A stretch of DNA of 64,000 nucleotides from Streptomyces sp. NBC_00704 (GTDB taxonomy: Bacteria; Actinomycetota; Actinomycetes; Streptomycetales; Streptomycetaceae). Under the pieces are notes generated by a model that did not search any database, was not told the DNA's origin, and worked only from the letters and a program-made list of their open reading frames with translations. Positions 8,769 to 17,459 of the stretch are shown here, piece after piece (position 1 is the stretch's first letter; every line of letters starts with the position of its first letter). The stretch lies in contig NZ_CP109000.1 of the NCBI RefSeq assembly GCF_036226605.1, positions 7,870,501 through 7,934,500 on the forward strand, in the 5' to 3' direction. The position numbers and the translations under genes were made by a program.

Positions 8769-10528
8769 GTGCGGCTCCTGGATGAGTGACGGTGCACGTG
8801 TGCTTCGGCGAGGAGGAGGTAGCTGCTGGCGGTCCAGGTGTAGGCACGGTCGCGCAGACCGGCGCCGGTGAGGGCGTCGAAGTTCTCCGCGAAGCCGTTG
8901 GCCTCGCATAGAGTGCGGAAGCGGGCGCTGATGTCGTCCGCGAGACGCTGGTGGCCGGCGCGGCGCAGGCCGTCCTGGACGAGGATCGTGGCGGGGGCCC
9001 AGATGGGGCCGCGCCAGTAGCCGTCGGGGAGGTAGTGCGGTGAGGTGGGCTGCTCGGTGGCCAGGCCGTGCGGGGTCAGATGGGTTTCGATCCGGTCGGC
9101 CAGTACGGCGCTGATGTCCTCGGGCAGATACTCGCCCAGTGCGATGGGCATGAGGTCGAGGAGGCTGGCGCTGCTCCAGGTGCCCGAGCCGTCGGCCGAG
9201 CGGGCGACGAACCGGTCGCCGGTCCACAGGGTGTCGAGCATCGCGGCCTGCGTCGCGTCGGCCGTGCGCGTCCATCGGCGGGCGTCGTCCGGCTGCTCCA
9301 GCTCGTCTGCCAGATCGGCGAGTTCGCGCAATTGGAGGGTGAGGAAGGCGGCCAGGTCAGCGGTGACGACGACGCGTTCGGAATCGAAGGTGGTGGCGTT
9401 GTCCCAGCCGCTGTCGTTGCCGTGCTGGTAGTGCGGCAGGATGGCGCCGGGTGCGCGCCGTGCGGTGAGCCAGAAGTCGGTCCAGCGCGCCAACCGTGCG
9501 TACACGTCGGCCAGCTGGGCGCGGCTGGGGGGCATCGGCAGTCGGCGGCGCAGGTGACCGAGGGCCCAGCCGTGGATGGGCGGTTTGACGAAGTTGTACA
9601 GGACCTCGGAGTGGGTGACGGAGTCGGGCAGAGCGCCTGTCTCGTCCTGGTGGTCGAAGGGCAGGGAGAACTGGTCCCAGGCCAGCGCGGGTGAACCAGC
9701 GGCCAGGGCGAGGGCGTTGAAGCAGTGGTCCCAGCTCCAGACCTTGTCCATCCAGTGTTTGGACATCAGCACGGCGGGCCGGGTGACCAGACCGGCCGGA
9801 CCTACGGTCGCCGACCAGACCACATAGGCGGCGAGTTCGGCCGCCGGAGTGTCGGACGAACGCCAGGGAGCGACCGCGTCGACGAACCCGGCGAACGACT
9901 GGCGTGCGGCCTGCACGACCTCGCCGAACGCCGCCGACTGACGGTAGGGCTGCCGCGCACTGTCGAGTTCCTCGACCGCAACCTCCCACGATCCGTCGGT
10001 GGAGGCGGTGACCGTGAGACCACGGTCACCGGCCCCCAGGGCCTGGGCACCGGACACCGCGGCGACCGTGCCGGACAGCACGGTGATGCGGTAGCGGCGG
10101 CCCGTCTCGTAGGAGGTGAAGAGGTGGGCGTCGTCCACCGGGTCGCGGTAGAAGTAGGTCCCGCCGAAGGGGGTCAGGGTCCGCGCCGCCGCGGTGACGC
10201 GCAGCCCCAGCCCTTCGCCGTGCACGCGTACGGTGTCCGGCGTCTCGTAGGCGAGGTCGATGCGACCGTCCGCACCCGTCCAGCTCAGCAGGCCCGGTGT
10301 CGCCTCGACCAGGGTCTCGGCCCGCTCGCCGGTCGCGGGGTCGAGCGGCACGAGGCTCAGGACGGCGTGCATGCCGTTCTGGTGCGAGACGAGGTGGAGG
10401 TCCTCGGCGCGGGTCTGCTCCGCGAGCACGGGGGAGATGCCGAACCAGGACCCGTACGTGCTGAAGGGGACGTCGTGGACGGAGAAGGCCGGCCCGGGCG
10501 GGGCTGCGCTCATGACGGCGGCACTCAT
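8765..10528 (-). CDS. MGH1-type (GH63-like) glycoside hydrolase
   Basis: A protein of 587 residues with no signal peptide, so probably cytoplasmic. The C-terminal two thirds form an (alpha/alpha)6 barrel of the MGH1 / mannosyl-oligosaccharide glucosidase type. Marks include WSWDHCFNALALA, DHQDETGALPDSV, and YWRGPIWAPATILVQDGLRR near the end. The likely role is to hydrolyse an imported oligosaccharide delivered by the ABC transporter encoded upstream, releasing glucose or mannose. Start 10528 is chosen over the in-frame ATG at 10513; neither has a strong ribosome-binding site. Its stop overlaps the next gene by ATGA. Confidence 0.82.
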   Translation of the reverse strand: MSAAVMSAAPPGPAFSVHDVPFSTYGSWFGISPVLAEQTRAEDLHLVSHQNGMHAVLSLVPLDPATGERAETLVEATPGLLSWTGADGRIDLAYETPDTVRVHGEGLGLRVTAAARTLTPFGGTYFYRDPVDDAHLFTSYETGRRYRITVLSGTVAAVSGAQALGAGDRGLTVTASTDGSWEVAVEELDSARQPYRQSAAFGEVVQAARQSFAGFVDAVAPWRSSDTPAAELAAYVVWSATVGPAGLVTRPAVLMSKHWMDKVWSWDHCFNALALAAGSPALAWDQFSLPFDHQDETGALPDSVTHSEVLYNFVKPPIHGWALGHLRRRLPMPPSRAQLADVYARLARWTDFWLTARRAPGAILPHYQHGNDSGWDNATTFDSERVVVTADLAAFLTLQLRELADLADELEQPDDARRWTRTADATQAAMLDTLWTGDRFVARSADGSGTWSSASLLDLMPIALGEYLPEDISAVLADRIETHLTPHGLATEQPTSPHYLPDGYWRGPIWAPATILVQDGLRRAGHQRLADDISARFRTLCEANGFAENFDALTGAGLRDRAYTWTASSYLLLAEAHVHRHSSRSRT

Positions 10529-10626
10529 TTCTTGGACGAAGTGGTCGGCGGTCGGCCGGGGCGGGCGCCGTCCTGCTCGCGCGGCGGCTCGTGCGGAGCG
10601 TTGCCGTACGGCGGGCGCGGCGGACG

Positions 10627-11439
10627 TCAGTCCTTGACGGCGCCGGCGGTCACGCCGGCGGCGACGTAGCGCTGGGCGAGGACGAGGATGACCGTGGCGG
10701 GCAGGGAGGCGACGACGGCGGTGGCCATGATGGCGTTCCACTGTTGGTTGTTGTTGCCGATGTAGTGGTAGATGCCGAGGGTGATCGGCTCGTGGGCGCC
10801 GCCGTTGACCAGGGTGCTGGCGAAGATGAAGTCGGACCAGGACCACAGGAACGCGAACAGCGACACGGTGACGATCGAGTTGCGGCTCATCGGCAGCACG
10901 ACCGACCAGAAGGTGCGCAGGACGTGCGCCCCGTCCATCTGCGCGGCCTGGAGGAGTTCGCCGGGGATGGTGGACATGAACGCGGTGAAGATGAGCACCG
11001 CGAAGGGCACGGCGAGGGTGGAGTCCGCGACGATCAGGCCGGGCACCGACTGGAGCAGACCGAGCTGGAGGTAGATGGCGTAGAAGCCCATCGCCATGAT
11101 GATGCCGGGGATCATCTGGGCGACCAGCAGGACGAAGCCCAGGATGCCGCCGCCGCGCGGGCGCAGCTTGGCCAGCGCGTAGCCGGCCGGGGCGGCCAGG
11201 GCCACGGTCAGGGCGACGGTGCCCAGGCCGATGACCAAGCTGGTGCCGAGGTAGGGCAACTGCTGGTCGACGACGGCCCGGTAGCCCTCCAGGGTGGCGT
11301 GGGCGGGGAACAGGTCGGGCGGGCTCTTGCGCATGTCCTGGTCACGGGTGAGGGACACGTTGAGCATCCAGTAGACCGGGAAGAGCATGATCGCGGTCAG
11401 CAGCAGGCCGAGGACTGTCTTCAGTGGCCTCGTTCTCAT
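10627..11439 (-). CDS. carbohydrate ABC transporter permease (MalG type)
   Basis: A protein of 270 residues with about six membrane helices. The MalG-type EAA loop is ELLQAAQMDGAHVLRTFWSVVLP near 185. Its start overlaps the stop of the partner permease (ATGA). It should form the membrane channel with that partner, taking a sugar from the binding lipoprotein. No ATPase gene lies in the operon, so a shared MsiK-type ATPase elsewhere is expected, as is usual in Streptomyces. Confidence 0.92.
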   Translation of the reverse strand: MRTRPLKTVLGLLLTAIMLFPVYWMLNVSLTRDQDMRKSPPDLFPAHATLEGYRAVVDQQLPYLGTSLVIGLGTVALTVALAAPAGYALAKLRPRGGGILGFVLLVAQMIPGIIMAMGFYAIYLQLGLLQSVPGLIVADSTLAVPFAVLIFTAFMSTIPGELLQAAQMDGAHVLRTFWSVVLPMSRNSIVTVSLFAFLWSWSDFIFASTLVNGGAHEPITLGIYHYIGNNNQQWNAIMATAVVASLPATVILVLAQRYVAAGVTAGAVKD

Positions 11440-12422
11440 GAAAGTGCCTGCTTTCGCTGGGCCCGCAGGTAGATCAGGCCGAAGACCAGGGCCGCGAGCA
11501 CCAGCAGATTGCCGACGGCGGCGCCGGGGCCGAAGGCGGGCAGCAGGTTGCCGAAGCCGAGCTGGTAGGACCAGGTGGCGAAGGTAGTGGACGAGTCGGC
11601 CGGACCGCCCTTGGTCATGATCCAGATGATGTCGAAGACCTTGAGCGTGTAGACCAGGCCCAGCAGCAGGGTGATGGCGGAGACGGGGCGCAGCAGCGGG
11701 AAGGTGATGCACCAAAAGCGCTGCCAGGCGTTCGCCCCGTCCAGGGCCGCCGCCTCGTACAGGCTGGCGGGAATGGACTGCAGGCCGCTGTGGAGCACGA
11801 CCAGGTTGAAGGGGACGCCGATCCAGATGTTGGCGATGATCACCGAGGTCAGCGACCAGGACGGCGAGGTCAGCCAGTTCACCGGGTCGATGCCGGCGGC
11901 GTGCAGGACGGCGTTGACGATGCCGGAGTCGCTGTTGAGCATCCACGACCAGGTCGACGCCGACACGATCAGCGGCAGCAGCCACGGCACCAGGAACAGG
12001 GCCCGCAGGGTCGCCGAGAGCCGGAAGTTCTGGTGGAAGAAGACCGCCAGCGCCAGCCCGATCCCGTACTGGAGGACCAGGCACACGCCGGTGAACACCA
12101 CGGTGTGCAGCAGGGCCGGGGCGAAGGTCGGGTCGTCGAAGACCATCCGGTAGTTCGCCAGGCCCGTGAAGGGCGCGTCGCCCCGTACGAACGAGCGCAC
12201 GGTGTAGTGGCGCAGGCTCAGGTCGATGTTGCGGTACAGCGGATAGGCGTAGAAGAGGCCGAGGTAGAGGGTCACCGGGGCGAGGAACGCCCAGGCGGCC
12301 CACTGCGCGGAGGCGGGACGACGGCGCCGGTCGGTTGCGCGGGCCGGGGGCGGGGCGGCGGTGGCCGCCCCGTTCAGGTCGCACACCGGCTGCCGGTCCG
12401 GCAGATGCGTGGTGTGGTTCAT
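11436..12422 (-). CDS. carbohydrate ABC transporter permease (MalF type)
   Basis: A protein of 328 residues. A Pro/Ala/Arg-rich cytoplasmic start (about 1-42) precedes six membrane helices beginning WAAWAFLAPVTLYLGLFYAY. The EAA loop SLYEAAALDGANAWQRFWCITFPLL lies near 235 and is shortened here to its key residues E-A-A-x-D-G. It follows the binding-protein gene by 19 bases and overlaps the second permease. It forms the heterodimeric permease of a sugar importer. Confidence 0.92.
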   Translation of the reverse strand: MNHTTHLPDRQPVCDLNGAATAAPPPARATDRRRRPASAQWAAWAFLAPVTLYLGLFYAYPLYRNIDLSLRHYTVRSFVRGDAPFTGLANYRMVFDDPTFAPALLHTVVFTGVCLVLQYGIGLALAVFFHQNFRLSATLRALFLVPWLLPLIVSASTWSWMLNSDSGIVNAVLHAAGIDPVNWLTSPSWSLTSVIIANIWIGVPFNLVVLHSGLQSIPASLYEAAALDGANAWQRFWCITFPLLRPVSAITLLLGLVYTLKVFDIIWIMTKGGPADSSTTFATWSYQLGFGNLLPAFGPGAAVGNLLVLAALVFGLIYLRAQRKQALS

Positions 12423-12441
12423 CTGGGGTCGAGGGTCCTTG

Positions 12442-13692
12442 CTACTTGGCGGCGGCGGCCTGGGCCGCGGCCATCGCGTCCTTGGCTGACCGGGACCCGC
12501 TGAGGGCGGACTGGACGGCCTTCCACATCTGCTCGGAGATCTTGGGGTACTTCGTGCCGAGGTCGTCGCTGGTGCGGCCCTTGGCCGTCTTGACCGCCTC
12601 GATCCACGGCGTCAGCTCCGGATCGGCCGCCTTCTGCTTGGCCTGGACAGTGCCGGTGGGTGCCACGTACGACAGCGTTTTGTCGGTGAAGTTCAGGTTC
12701 TCGTCGCCGGTCAGGCAGGAGACCAGCTTCTGCGAGGTGGTGTAGCGGCCGGTGTCGTCCTGGACCGGGACGGTGACGAACTCGCCGCCGGTGGGGGCGG
12801 AGGCGTTGCCTCCCGCGGCGGCGGGTATGGGCAGGACCCCGTAGTCGAGGCCACCCTTGTCGGCGGCTGCGAGCTGCCAGGTGCCGTTCTCGGCGAACGC
12901 GTAGTCGCCGCTCGCGAACTCCTGCCAGCTGGTGGTCTGGGTGTTGTTGATGACCGAGTTGGGCGCGTACCCCATCGTCAGCCAGTTCTTCCACAGCGAC
13001 AGCGCCGAGACGCCCTGAGGCGAGTCGAGTTCGGTCAGCTTCGCGCCCGAGCCCCAGAACCACGGCAGGAACTGGAAACTGCCCTCCTCGGTGCCGATCG
13101 CCGAGAACGTGATGCCCTTCTTCCCCGCCTGCTTGACCTTGGCGAGTGCCGCGGTCAGCGACTTCCAGTCCTTGATCGAGGAGATGTCCACGCCGGCGGC
13201 CTTCAGGACCTTCTTGTTGTAGTAGAGGGCGAGGGTGTTGGCGCCGATCGGGGTGCCGTACGTCTTACCGCCCGACTGGCCGGCCGCGAGGAGGTTGGGG
13301 TCCACCTTGGAGGTGTCGATCTTGTTGTCGTCGGTCGTGGTGAGCACACCCGCCTCCGCCAGCGTCGACACCACGGGGTTGTCGACGATCAGCACGTCCG
13401 GGGAATTGCCCTGCTGCGCCGCGAGCAGCGCCTTGTTCGTGAGGTCACTGGTGTCGAAGGCAGTCCGCTTGATCTTCACGCCGGCGCCCTTGCCGCAGGT
13501 GTCCAGCACCTGGGCCCAGGCCGAGGTCTTGTCGAACTGCGGGTAGGGGTCCCAGATGGTGTACGTGCCGCTGCCGGCGCCGTGGGTGCCGCTGCTGCCC
13601 GAGCCGGAACCGCAGGCGGTGGCACCGGCGGCCACGGTGAGGACGGTCAGGGCCGCTGCGGTCAGACGGCGGTGTCTGGAGGAACTGTTCAT
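12442..13692 (-). CDS. sugar ABC transporter substrate-binding lipoprotein
   Basis: A protein of 416 residues. The signal peptide ends in the lipobox AGATAC, which gives Cys-27 for lipid attachment. A Gly/Ser linker and a family-1 extracellular solute-binding fold follow, with TYGTPIGANTLALYYNKKVL near 145 as the conserved strand-loop (20 residues). It captures the sugar outside the membrane for the two permeases encoded downstream. The ATG has AGGAACC about 5 bases before it. The gene lies 130 bases after the LacI regulator on the same strand, so both may be read from the operator-bearing promoter near 14900-15150. Confidence 0.92.
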   Translation of the reverse strand: MNSSSRHRRLTAAALTVLTVAAGATACGSGSGSSGTHGAGSGTYTIWDPYPQFDKTSAWAQVLDTCGKGAGVKIKRTAFDTSDLTNKALLAAQQGNSPDVLIVDNPVVSTLAEAGVLTTTDDNKIDTSKVDPNLLAAGQSGGKTYGTPIGANTLALYYNKKVLKAAGVDISSIKDWKSLTAALAKVKQAGKKGITFSAIGTEEGSFQFLPWFWGSGAKLTELDSPQGVSALSLWKNWLTMGYAPNSVINNTQTTSWQEFASGDYAFAENGTWQLAAADKGGLDYGVLPIPAAAGGNASAPTGGEFVTVPVQDDTGRYTTSQKLVSCLTGDENLNFTDKTLSYVAPTGTVQAKQKAADPELTPWIEAVKTAKGRTSDDLGTKYPKISEQMWKAVQSALSGSRSAKDAMAAAQAAAAK

Positions 13693-13821
13693 TGCAGGGT
13701 TCCTTTGTCTTTCGGCATGCGGGTGCCGAGGGCACGGGGCGGGGAGCAGAGGCGGGCACGGAGAACGGCGCCGCTGACCGGTTCGGGTCGTCGGGTGGTA
13801 TGGGGCGGTGTGCGTGGAGGG

Positions 13822-14868
13822 TCAGAGGGCGCCGGCGGGCCCGTGGAGCGCGGGAGGTGTGGCGCGTGCGGGCCCTGTACTCGCCCGCAGCGAGATCGGC
13901 GGCGTCAGGAGACGGTGCCGGGGCACAGCGCCGGGACTGCCGAGCCGCTCCACCAGCAGTTCGACGGCGAGGCGGCCCATTTCTTCCGCCGGTACGTCGG
14001 CCGCGGTGAGTTGCGGGCTCACCGTCTCCGCCCACCGACCGGCCACGACTCCGGTGACGGAGAAGTCGCGCGGCACATGGCGGCCCGCCTGGGCGAGCCC
14101 CCGGTAGAGGCCGCCCAGAGCGGCCTCGTTCAGGGTGACCACGGCCGTGGTGGCCGGGTCGTCATGGAGGATCCGCTCCAGGCATGCCTGGCCGGAAGCG
14201 GCGTCGTCCCCGCAGCAGTACGTCTGCGCCGTCAGCCCGCGTTCGGCCGCGGCCTTGGTGAAGCCCTCCAGCCCCCGCTGGGCCGACTCGTAGCCGGCCC
14301 GCAGCAGCTGTTCGGGGCGGTTGACGAGGGCGATTCGGCTGTGGCCGAGGTCCGCCAGATGGTGGACGCACGCCGCGGCGAGTGCGGTGTGGTCCAGGCC
14401 TACCCACCAGCCGCTTTCCGGATGGGCGGTACGGCCGATGGCGATGGAAGGGAAGTCCAGGGCGGCCAGGTGATCGATCCGGTCGTCCTTCAACCTGATC
14501 TCCATCAGGATCGCGCCGTCGACCCGACGTTCGCCCAGCAGCCGCTGGAACGAGCGGTCGCTGTCCGCACCACTCGGGGACAGCAGTACGTCGTAGTCGT
14601 AGGCCGCGGCGGCCTCCACCACACTGCCGATGAAGTCCAGCTGCATCCCGGTGTAGTGGTTGCCGGCCGGTGGGAAGACCAGGCCGATGGTGCTGGTCCG
14701 TCCGTTGGCCAGGGCGCGGGCACTGGCGCTGGGCTGGTAGCCCAATTCGTCGACGACCTGCTGGATCTTCCGGCGCGTGTCCTCCGACACCGGGCGCTTG
14801 CCGCTCAGCGCGTAGGACACGGTGCTGCGCGAGACACCGGCCCGCCGGGCAATCTCACCGATGTTCAC
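13822..14868 (-). CDS. LacI family transcriptional repressor
   Basis: A protein of 348 residues. The N-terminal LacI helix-turn-helix (MNIGEIARRAGVSRSTVSYA) is followed by the hinge helix PSASARALANGRTSTIGLVF and a periplasmic-binding-protein-like sensor domain. It probably represses the adjacent sugar operon and itself. Three sites with the core CGAACCGNTTCG lie immediately upstream, one of them a perfect palindrome. The inducer should be the sugar taken up by the transporter. The C-terminal 20 residues are Ala/Pro-rich and add little. Confidence 0.93.
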   Translation of the reverse strand: MNIGEIARRAGVSRSTVSYALSGKRPVSEDTRRKIQQVVDELGYQPSASARALANGRTSTIGLVFPPAGNHYTGMQLDFIGSVVEAAAAYDYDVLLSPSGADSDRSFQRLLGERRVDGAILMEIRLKDDRIDHLAALDFPSIAIGRTAHPESGWWVGLDHTALAAACVHHLADLGHSRIALVNRPEQLLRAGYESAQRGLEGFTKAAAERGLTAQTYCCGDDAASGQACLERILHDDPATTAVVTLNEAALGGLYRGLAQAGRHVPRDFSVTGVVAGRWAETVSPQLTAADVPAEEMGRLAVELLVERLGSPGAVPRHRLLTPPISLRASTGPARATPPALHGPAGAL

Positions 14869-14881
14869 GGCGACTCCTTAC

Positions 14882-14895
14882 TCGAACCGATTCGA
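14882..14895. promoter_or_regulatory. LacI operator candidate 1 (TCGAACCGATTCGA)
   Basis: A near-perfect palindrome 14 bases upstream of the LacI gene start, differing from operator 2 by one central base. Its position fits autorepression. Confidence 0.65.
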
Positions 14896-14974
14896 TGTTC
14901 CGTGAAAACGGACCGTGCGGCCGTGTAGCTACGGGGAGTTGGTACTGCGGTGAAAAGTCAAACGATCACCGGTG

Positions 14975-14988
14975 TCGAACCGGTTCGA
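14975..14988. promoter_or_regulatory. LacI operator candidate 2 (TCGAACCGGTTCGA)
   Basis: A perfect 14-base palindrome with the central CG typical of LacI/GalR operators, 107 bases upstream of the regulator start. It is embedded in a 20-base sequence (14977-14996) repeated exactly at 15131-15150. Confidence 0.75.
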
Positions 14989-15128
14989 TGAAGCGAAGAT
15001 AGGAACGACCTGGAGGGTTGTCAACGCCTGCGGCGATACTTCGCGAAACAGTGTCGTAACCCGGATGATCAGCGGACTCCGCTTGCGTCACAGACGTTGC
15101 TGTGAGCTTTCCCTGCTGCTAAGTTCCT

Positions 15129-15142
15129 GCGAACCGGTTCGA
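15129..15142. promoter_or_regulatory. LacI operator candidate 3 (GCGAACCGGTTCGA)
   Basis: A third copy, matching operator 2 except for its first base. It lies 154 bases from operator 2. No intact gene starts to its right, so it may have served a divergent gene that is now lost, or may support looping. Confidence 0.65.
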
Positions 15143-15491
15143 TGAAGCGATCCTTCCGCTGACCGGGGGCCCGTTCCGGACAGTCCTCTTCAGGGGGACT
15201 TGGGGACGACTTACCGCCGTCATCTGCCCACGTGCCATCCCACCTGCCGGCCGACCCCGCATTCGTCCGGCCCTTTGCGCGTGGCACTTCACCGTGCTCT
15301 TCGCGAGGGCCCACGAGGCGGGGATCTCCTTCATCAAGCGGATCAACGAGGCGTGCGCAGCGTTGTGCCGTGGTCGCAGTTGTCCTCCTCGATCCGCTGG
15401 CGCCCGGCCCCAGGGTCCCTGCGACGGCCGAAGAGCCTTGCGCGAAGGGGTACTTCGTCCTTCTTCTGTCCCGGGTCGAGTCGGGTCCTCG

Positions 15492-15545
15492 TTATCGGAC
15501 GGTCCAGCGCTGAGTGGACGCGCCGTTGCAGTTCCCCAGGACGGC
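15492..15545 (-). pseudogene. ricin-type lectin C-terminal tail remnant
   Basis: The last codons of a minus-strand frame read AEAVLGNCNGASTQRWTVR and then stop. This is the usual closing C-x-G-x-x-x-Q-x-W of a ricin B trefoil repeat. Nothing recognisable precedes it. A similar tail lies on the other strand at 20535-20626. Confidence 0.4.
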
Positions 15546-15548
15546 CTC

Positions 15549-15745
15549 GGCCCCCGAACCACCCGCCAGAGCATCGACCTCGGCCACTGGACCCTGAGCG
15601 ACGACTCCGGCCACCGCTGAACCTTCCACGACTACCGCCTGGCCGGCCGCGCCACCGTCGGCGTCCACACCGGCGTCGGCCGCGACACCCGCACCGGCCT
15701 CTTCCAGGACCGCCGCGCCTCCGTGGGGCACAACGACCAACAAAC
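15549..15745 (+). pseudogene. lamin-tail domain protein remnant
   Basis: The forward frame reads TTRQSIDLGHWTLSDDSGHR, a TGA, then TFHDYRLAGRATVGVHTGVG and RDTRTGLFQDRRASV. From memory this matches the lamin-tail domain of secreted Streptomyces proteins. The frame has an internal stop, and both ends are missing. It abuts the DJ-1/PfpI gene tail-to-tail. Confidence 0.65.
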
Positions 15746-16354
15746 TCAGTGCACTGCGGCCCTGCCCGCGTGGACAGCCTGCATCGCCCGCTCCACCGTT
15801 TCCTGATTCTCGCCGACCGGGGCCACGTAGTCGATGACACCGCGCGCCGCCTCGTCCCCGAGCGTCCGCTGGATCACCCACGCGGCCAGGTATGGGGAGG
15901 CAAGGCAGCCGCCCGCAGTGGCGATGTTTCCCTCGGTATGGAACGGAGCGTCCAGCACTGTGACGCCGAGGGCCTCGACAAAGGCCCTGCTCTTCACGTC
16001 CGTGCATACCGGCATTCCGTTCAGCAGCCCCAGCCGGGCGAGCACCAGCGCGCCGGAGCACTGGGCGCCGATCAGCTGGCGTGACGGGTCGAGCGGCAAG
16101 CGGGAGAGCATCCGATCGTCGGCCGCCACCTCGCGCGCCTTCACGCCACTGCCGATCAACACGACCTCGGCTTCGGTGACGAACTCCATCGGGCGCTGCC
16201 CGGTCACCTCGACGCCGTTCATCGATGTGACCACCGGCGTCGGTGTCGTGATGAACGCTTCCACACCGTCCTTACGGCATCGGTTGATCAGCGCGGAAGC
16301 GATGAAGCTGTCGAGTTCGTTGAACCCGTCGAAGGTGACGACTGCTACCCGCAT
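15746..16354 (-). CDS. DJ-1/PfpI family protein
   Basis: A protein of 202 residues. The nucleophile-elbow Cys lies in LIGAQCSGALVLARLG (about residue 105), the hallmark of the DJ-1/PfpI superfamily. The opening MRVAVVTFDGFNELD is the typical first strand of the amidase-like subgroup. Reported activities in the superfamily include isonitrile hydratase, chaperone and glyoxalase; none can be assigned here. The start at 16354 has AGGAG 5 bases upstream. It is an intact gene between two blocks of remnants and has no operon partner. Confidence 0.85.
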   Translation of the reverse strand: MRVAVVTFDGFNELDSFIASALINRCRKDGVEAFITTPTPVVTSMNGVEVTGQRPMEFVTEAEVVLIGSGVKAREVAADDRMLSRLPLDPSRQLIGAQCSGALVLARLGLLNGMPVCTDVKSRAFVEALGVTVLDAPFHTEGNIATAGGCLASPYLAAWVIQRTLGDEAARGVIDYVAPVGENQETVERAMQAVHAGRAAVH

Positions 16355-16640
16355 CACAACTCCTCGAAGTACGGCACCGGCTCGACAGTCTTCCCGGCAC
16401 GCCATTTCGGCACGAGGGCCAATCGAGGGCCAGTGGCCTGCCCCGGTGCCCACGAGAGCCACGGGCAGACGGGTGAACCGAACGAGTCCTGTCATGATGC
16501 CGACGCGTGGTCCTCCAAGTGAGGTAGTGCGGGTGGGTCGTGGCGAGCCGGGACAGAAACGCGTGCTGTGGAAGCGCGAGATGGCATGCGGCGAGCCTCT
16601 TGTTTGGTGCCTGAGGCGTGCGGGATGCGTTCGCGGAAGT
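16355..16640. other. intergenic stretch, nothing recognised
   Basis: About 285 bases between the DJ-1 gene and the insertion-sequence fragments. No reading frame with a recognisable family or a good ribosome-binding site was seen. Confidence 0.4.
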
Positions 16641-16641
16641 G

Positions 16642-17000
16642 TCACACTTCGGTCGTTATGCGCAGGCACCGGAAGCCGTGCAAGGATCCGCGGTGGGCGA
16701 TCGCGGCCACGATGGCGCGGGCGCGGATTTGGTCGCGGTGGATGGCGTGGTCGTAGCCGCGGTCGGCGAAGAGGGAGTCGGGTTTGCGGCGGGGCCGGCC
16801 AATGCGGCCGCGGACCGGTGGGATCGCATCGAGCATAAGCGGATCGTGGCGAGGGTGACGGTGCCGTGGAAAACGTAGGCGCGCTTGGCATAGCTTGGCC
16901 ACGGCCCGGGAGTTCTTGAGCGCGTTGATGGTGCGTTCGACCTCGTTGCGGCGTCTGTAGATCGCCCTGTCCAGCCAGCGGGTCGGCCGCAGTGGCCACC
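16642..17000 (-). mobile_element. IS5-family transposase fragments (two pieces)
   Basis: Two minus-strand pieces are joined. The first (about 17000-16850) gives DRAIYRRRNEVERTINALKN and then KRAYVFHGTVTLATIRL, the C-terminal end of an IS5-type transposase. The second (to 16642) gives PPVRGRIGRPRRKPDSLFADRGYDH in outline, the DDE core of a related IS5 transposase, then collapses into GSLHGFRCLRI by an internal deletion. Neither can be active. Confidence 0.7.
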
Positions 17001-17245
17001 GAGGACGGCTTGTCGCGGTAGCGGGGCTGCGGCCTGCGGCCGTTTCCGGACCAGGCCGCGACGGTGAGCCGCACGTCGTGAGAGTGGACGGTCACGTCGG
17101 AGCGGACCGCCACGACATAGCCGATGCCCCGGCCGGTCAGGCGTCGCGGAAGTCGGCGTTCTGCCCGTAGCCGGCGTCGGTCACCACTACCGGCGGCACA
17201 AGGCCCCACGCGGCCGGCTCGTCGAGGGTGTCCAGGGCCAGGCGT
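17000..17245 (-). mobile_element. IS701-family transposase fragment
   Basis: The minus strand reads VVVTDAGYGQNADFRDA, carrying the second DDE Asp. After a lost base it continues as LTGRGIGYVVAVRSDVTVHS and GNGRRPQPRYRDKPSSV. This is the middle of an IS701-type transposase. A single-base deletion and loss of both ends make it inactive. It directly precedes the IS5 pieces. Confidence 0.75.
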
Positions 17246-17252
17246 CACTTTT

Positions 17253-17337
17253 CGCGCACGGCCGGTTCGCGGTCACTGTCTCCGTCACCGCGCACGGCCG
17301 GTTCGCCGTCACTGTCCCCGTCACCGCGCACGGCCGG
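17253..17337. repeat. 36-base tandem repeat, about 2.4 copies
   Basis: The units at 17253-17288 and 17289-17324 differ at two bases, and a third begins at 17325. Each opens CGCGCACGGCCGG. The stretch that follows to 17459 is low-complexity GCC/CCG/GTC sequence. No gene is seen in it. It separates the IS701 fragment from the ABC permease. Confidence 0.75.
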
Positions 17338-17459
17338 GGGCCGCCCCCGCCCCGGCCACCGCCACAGTCGGGCCACCGCCACCGCCCCCGCCACCGTCAC
17401 GGCCGGGGCGCCGGCACCGCCCCCGTGACCACGACGGTCACCGCGACCGTGGCGGACGG

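Noticed and set aside
15492..16061. A 189-codon minus-strand ORF overlapping the DJ-1 gene as a lectin protein
   Set aside because: Only its last 20 codons resemble a ricin repeat. The rest is antisense to or out of frame with the real DJ-1 gene.
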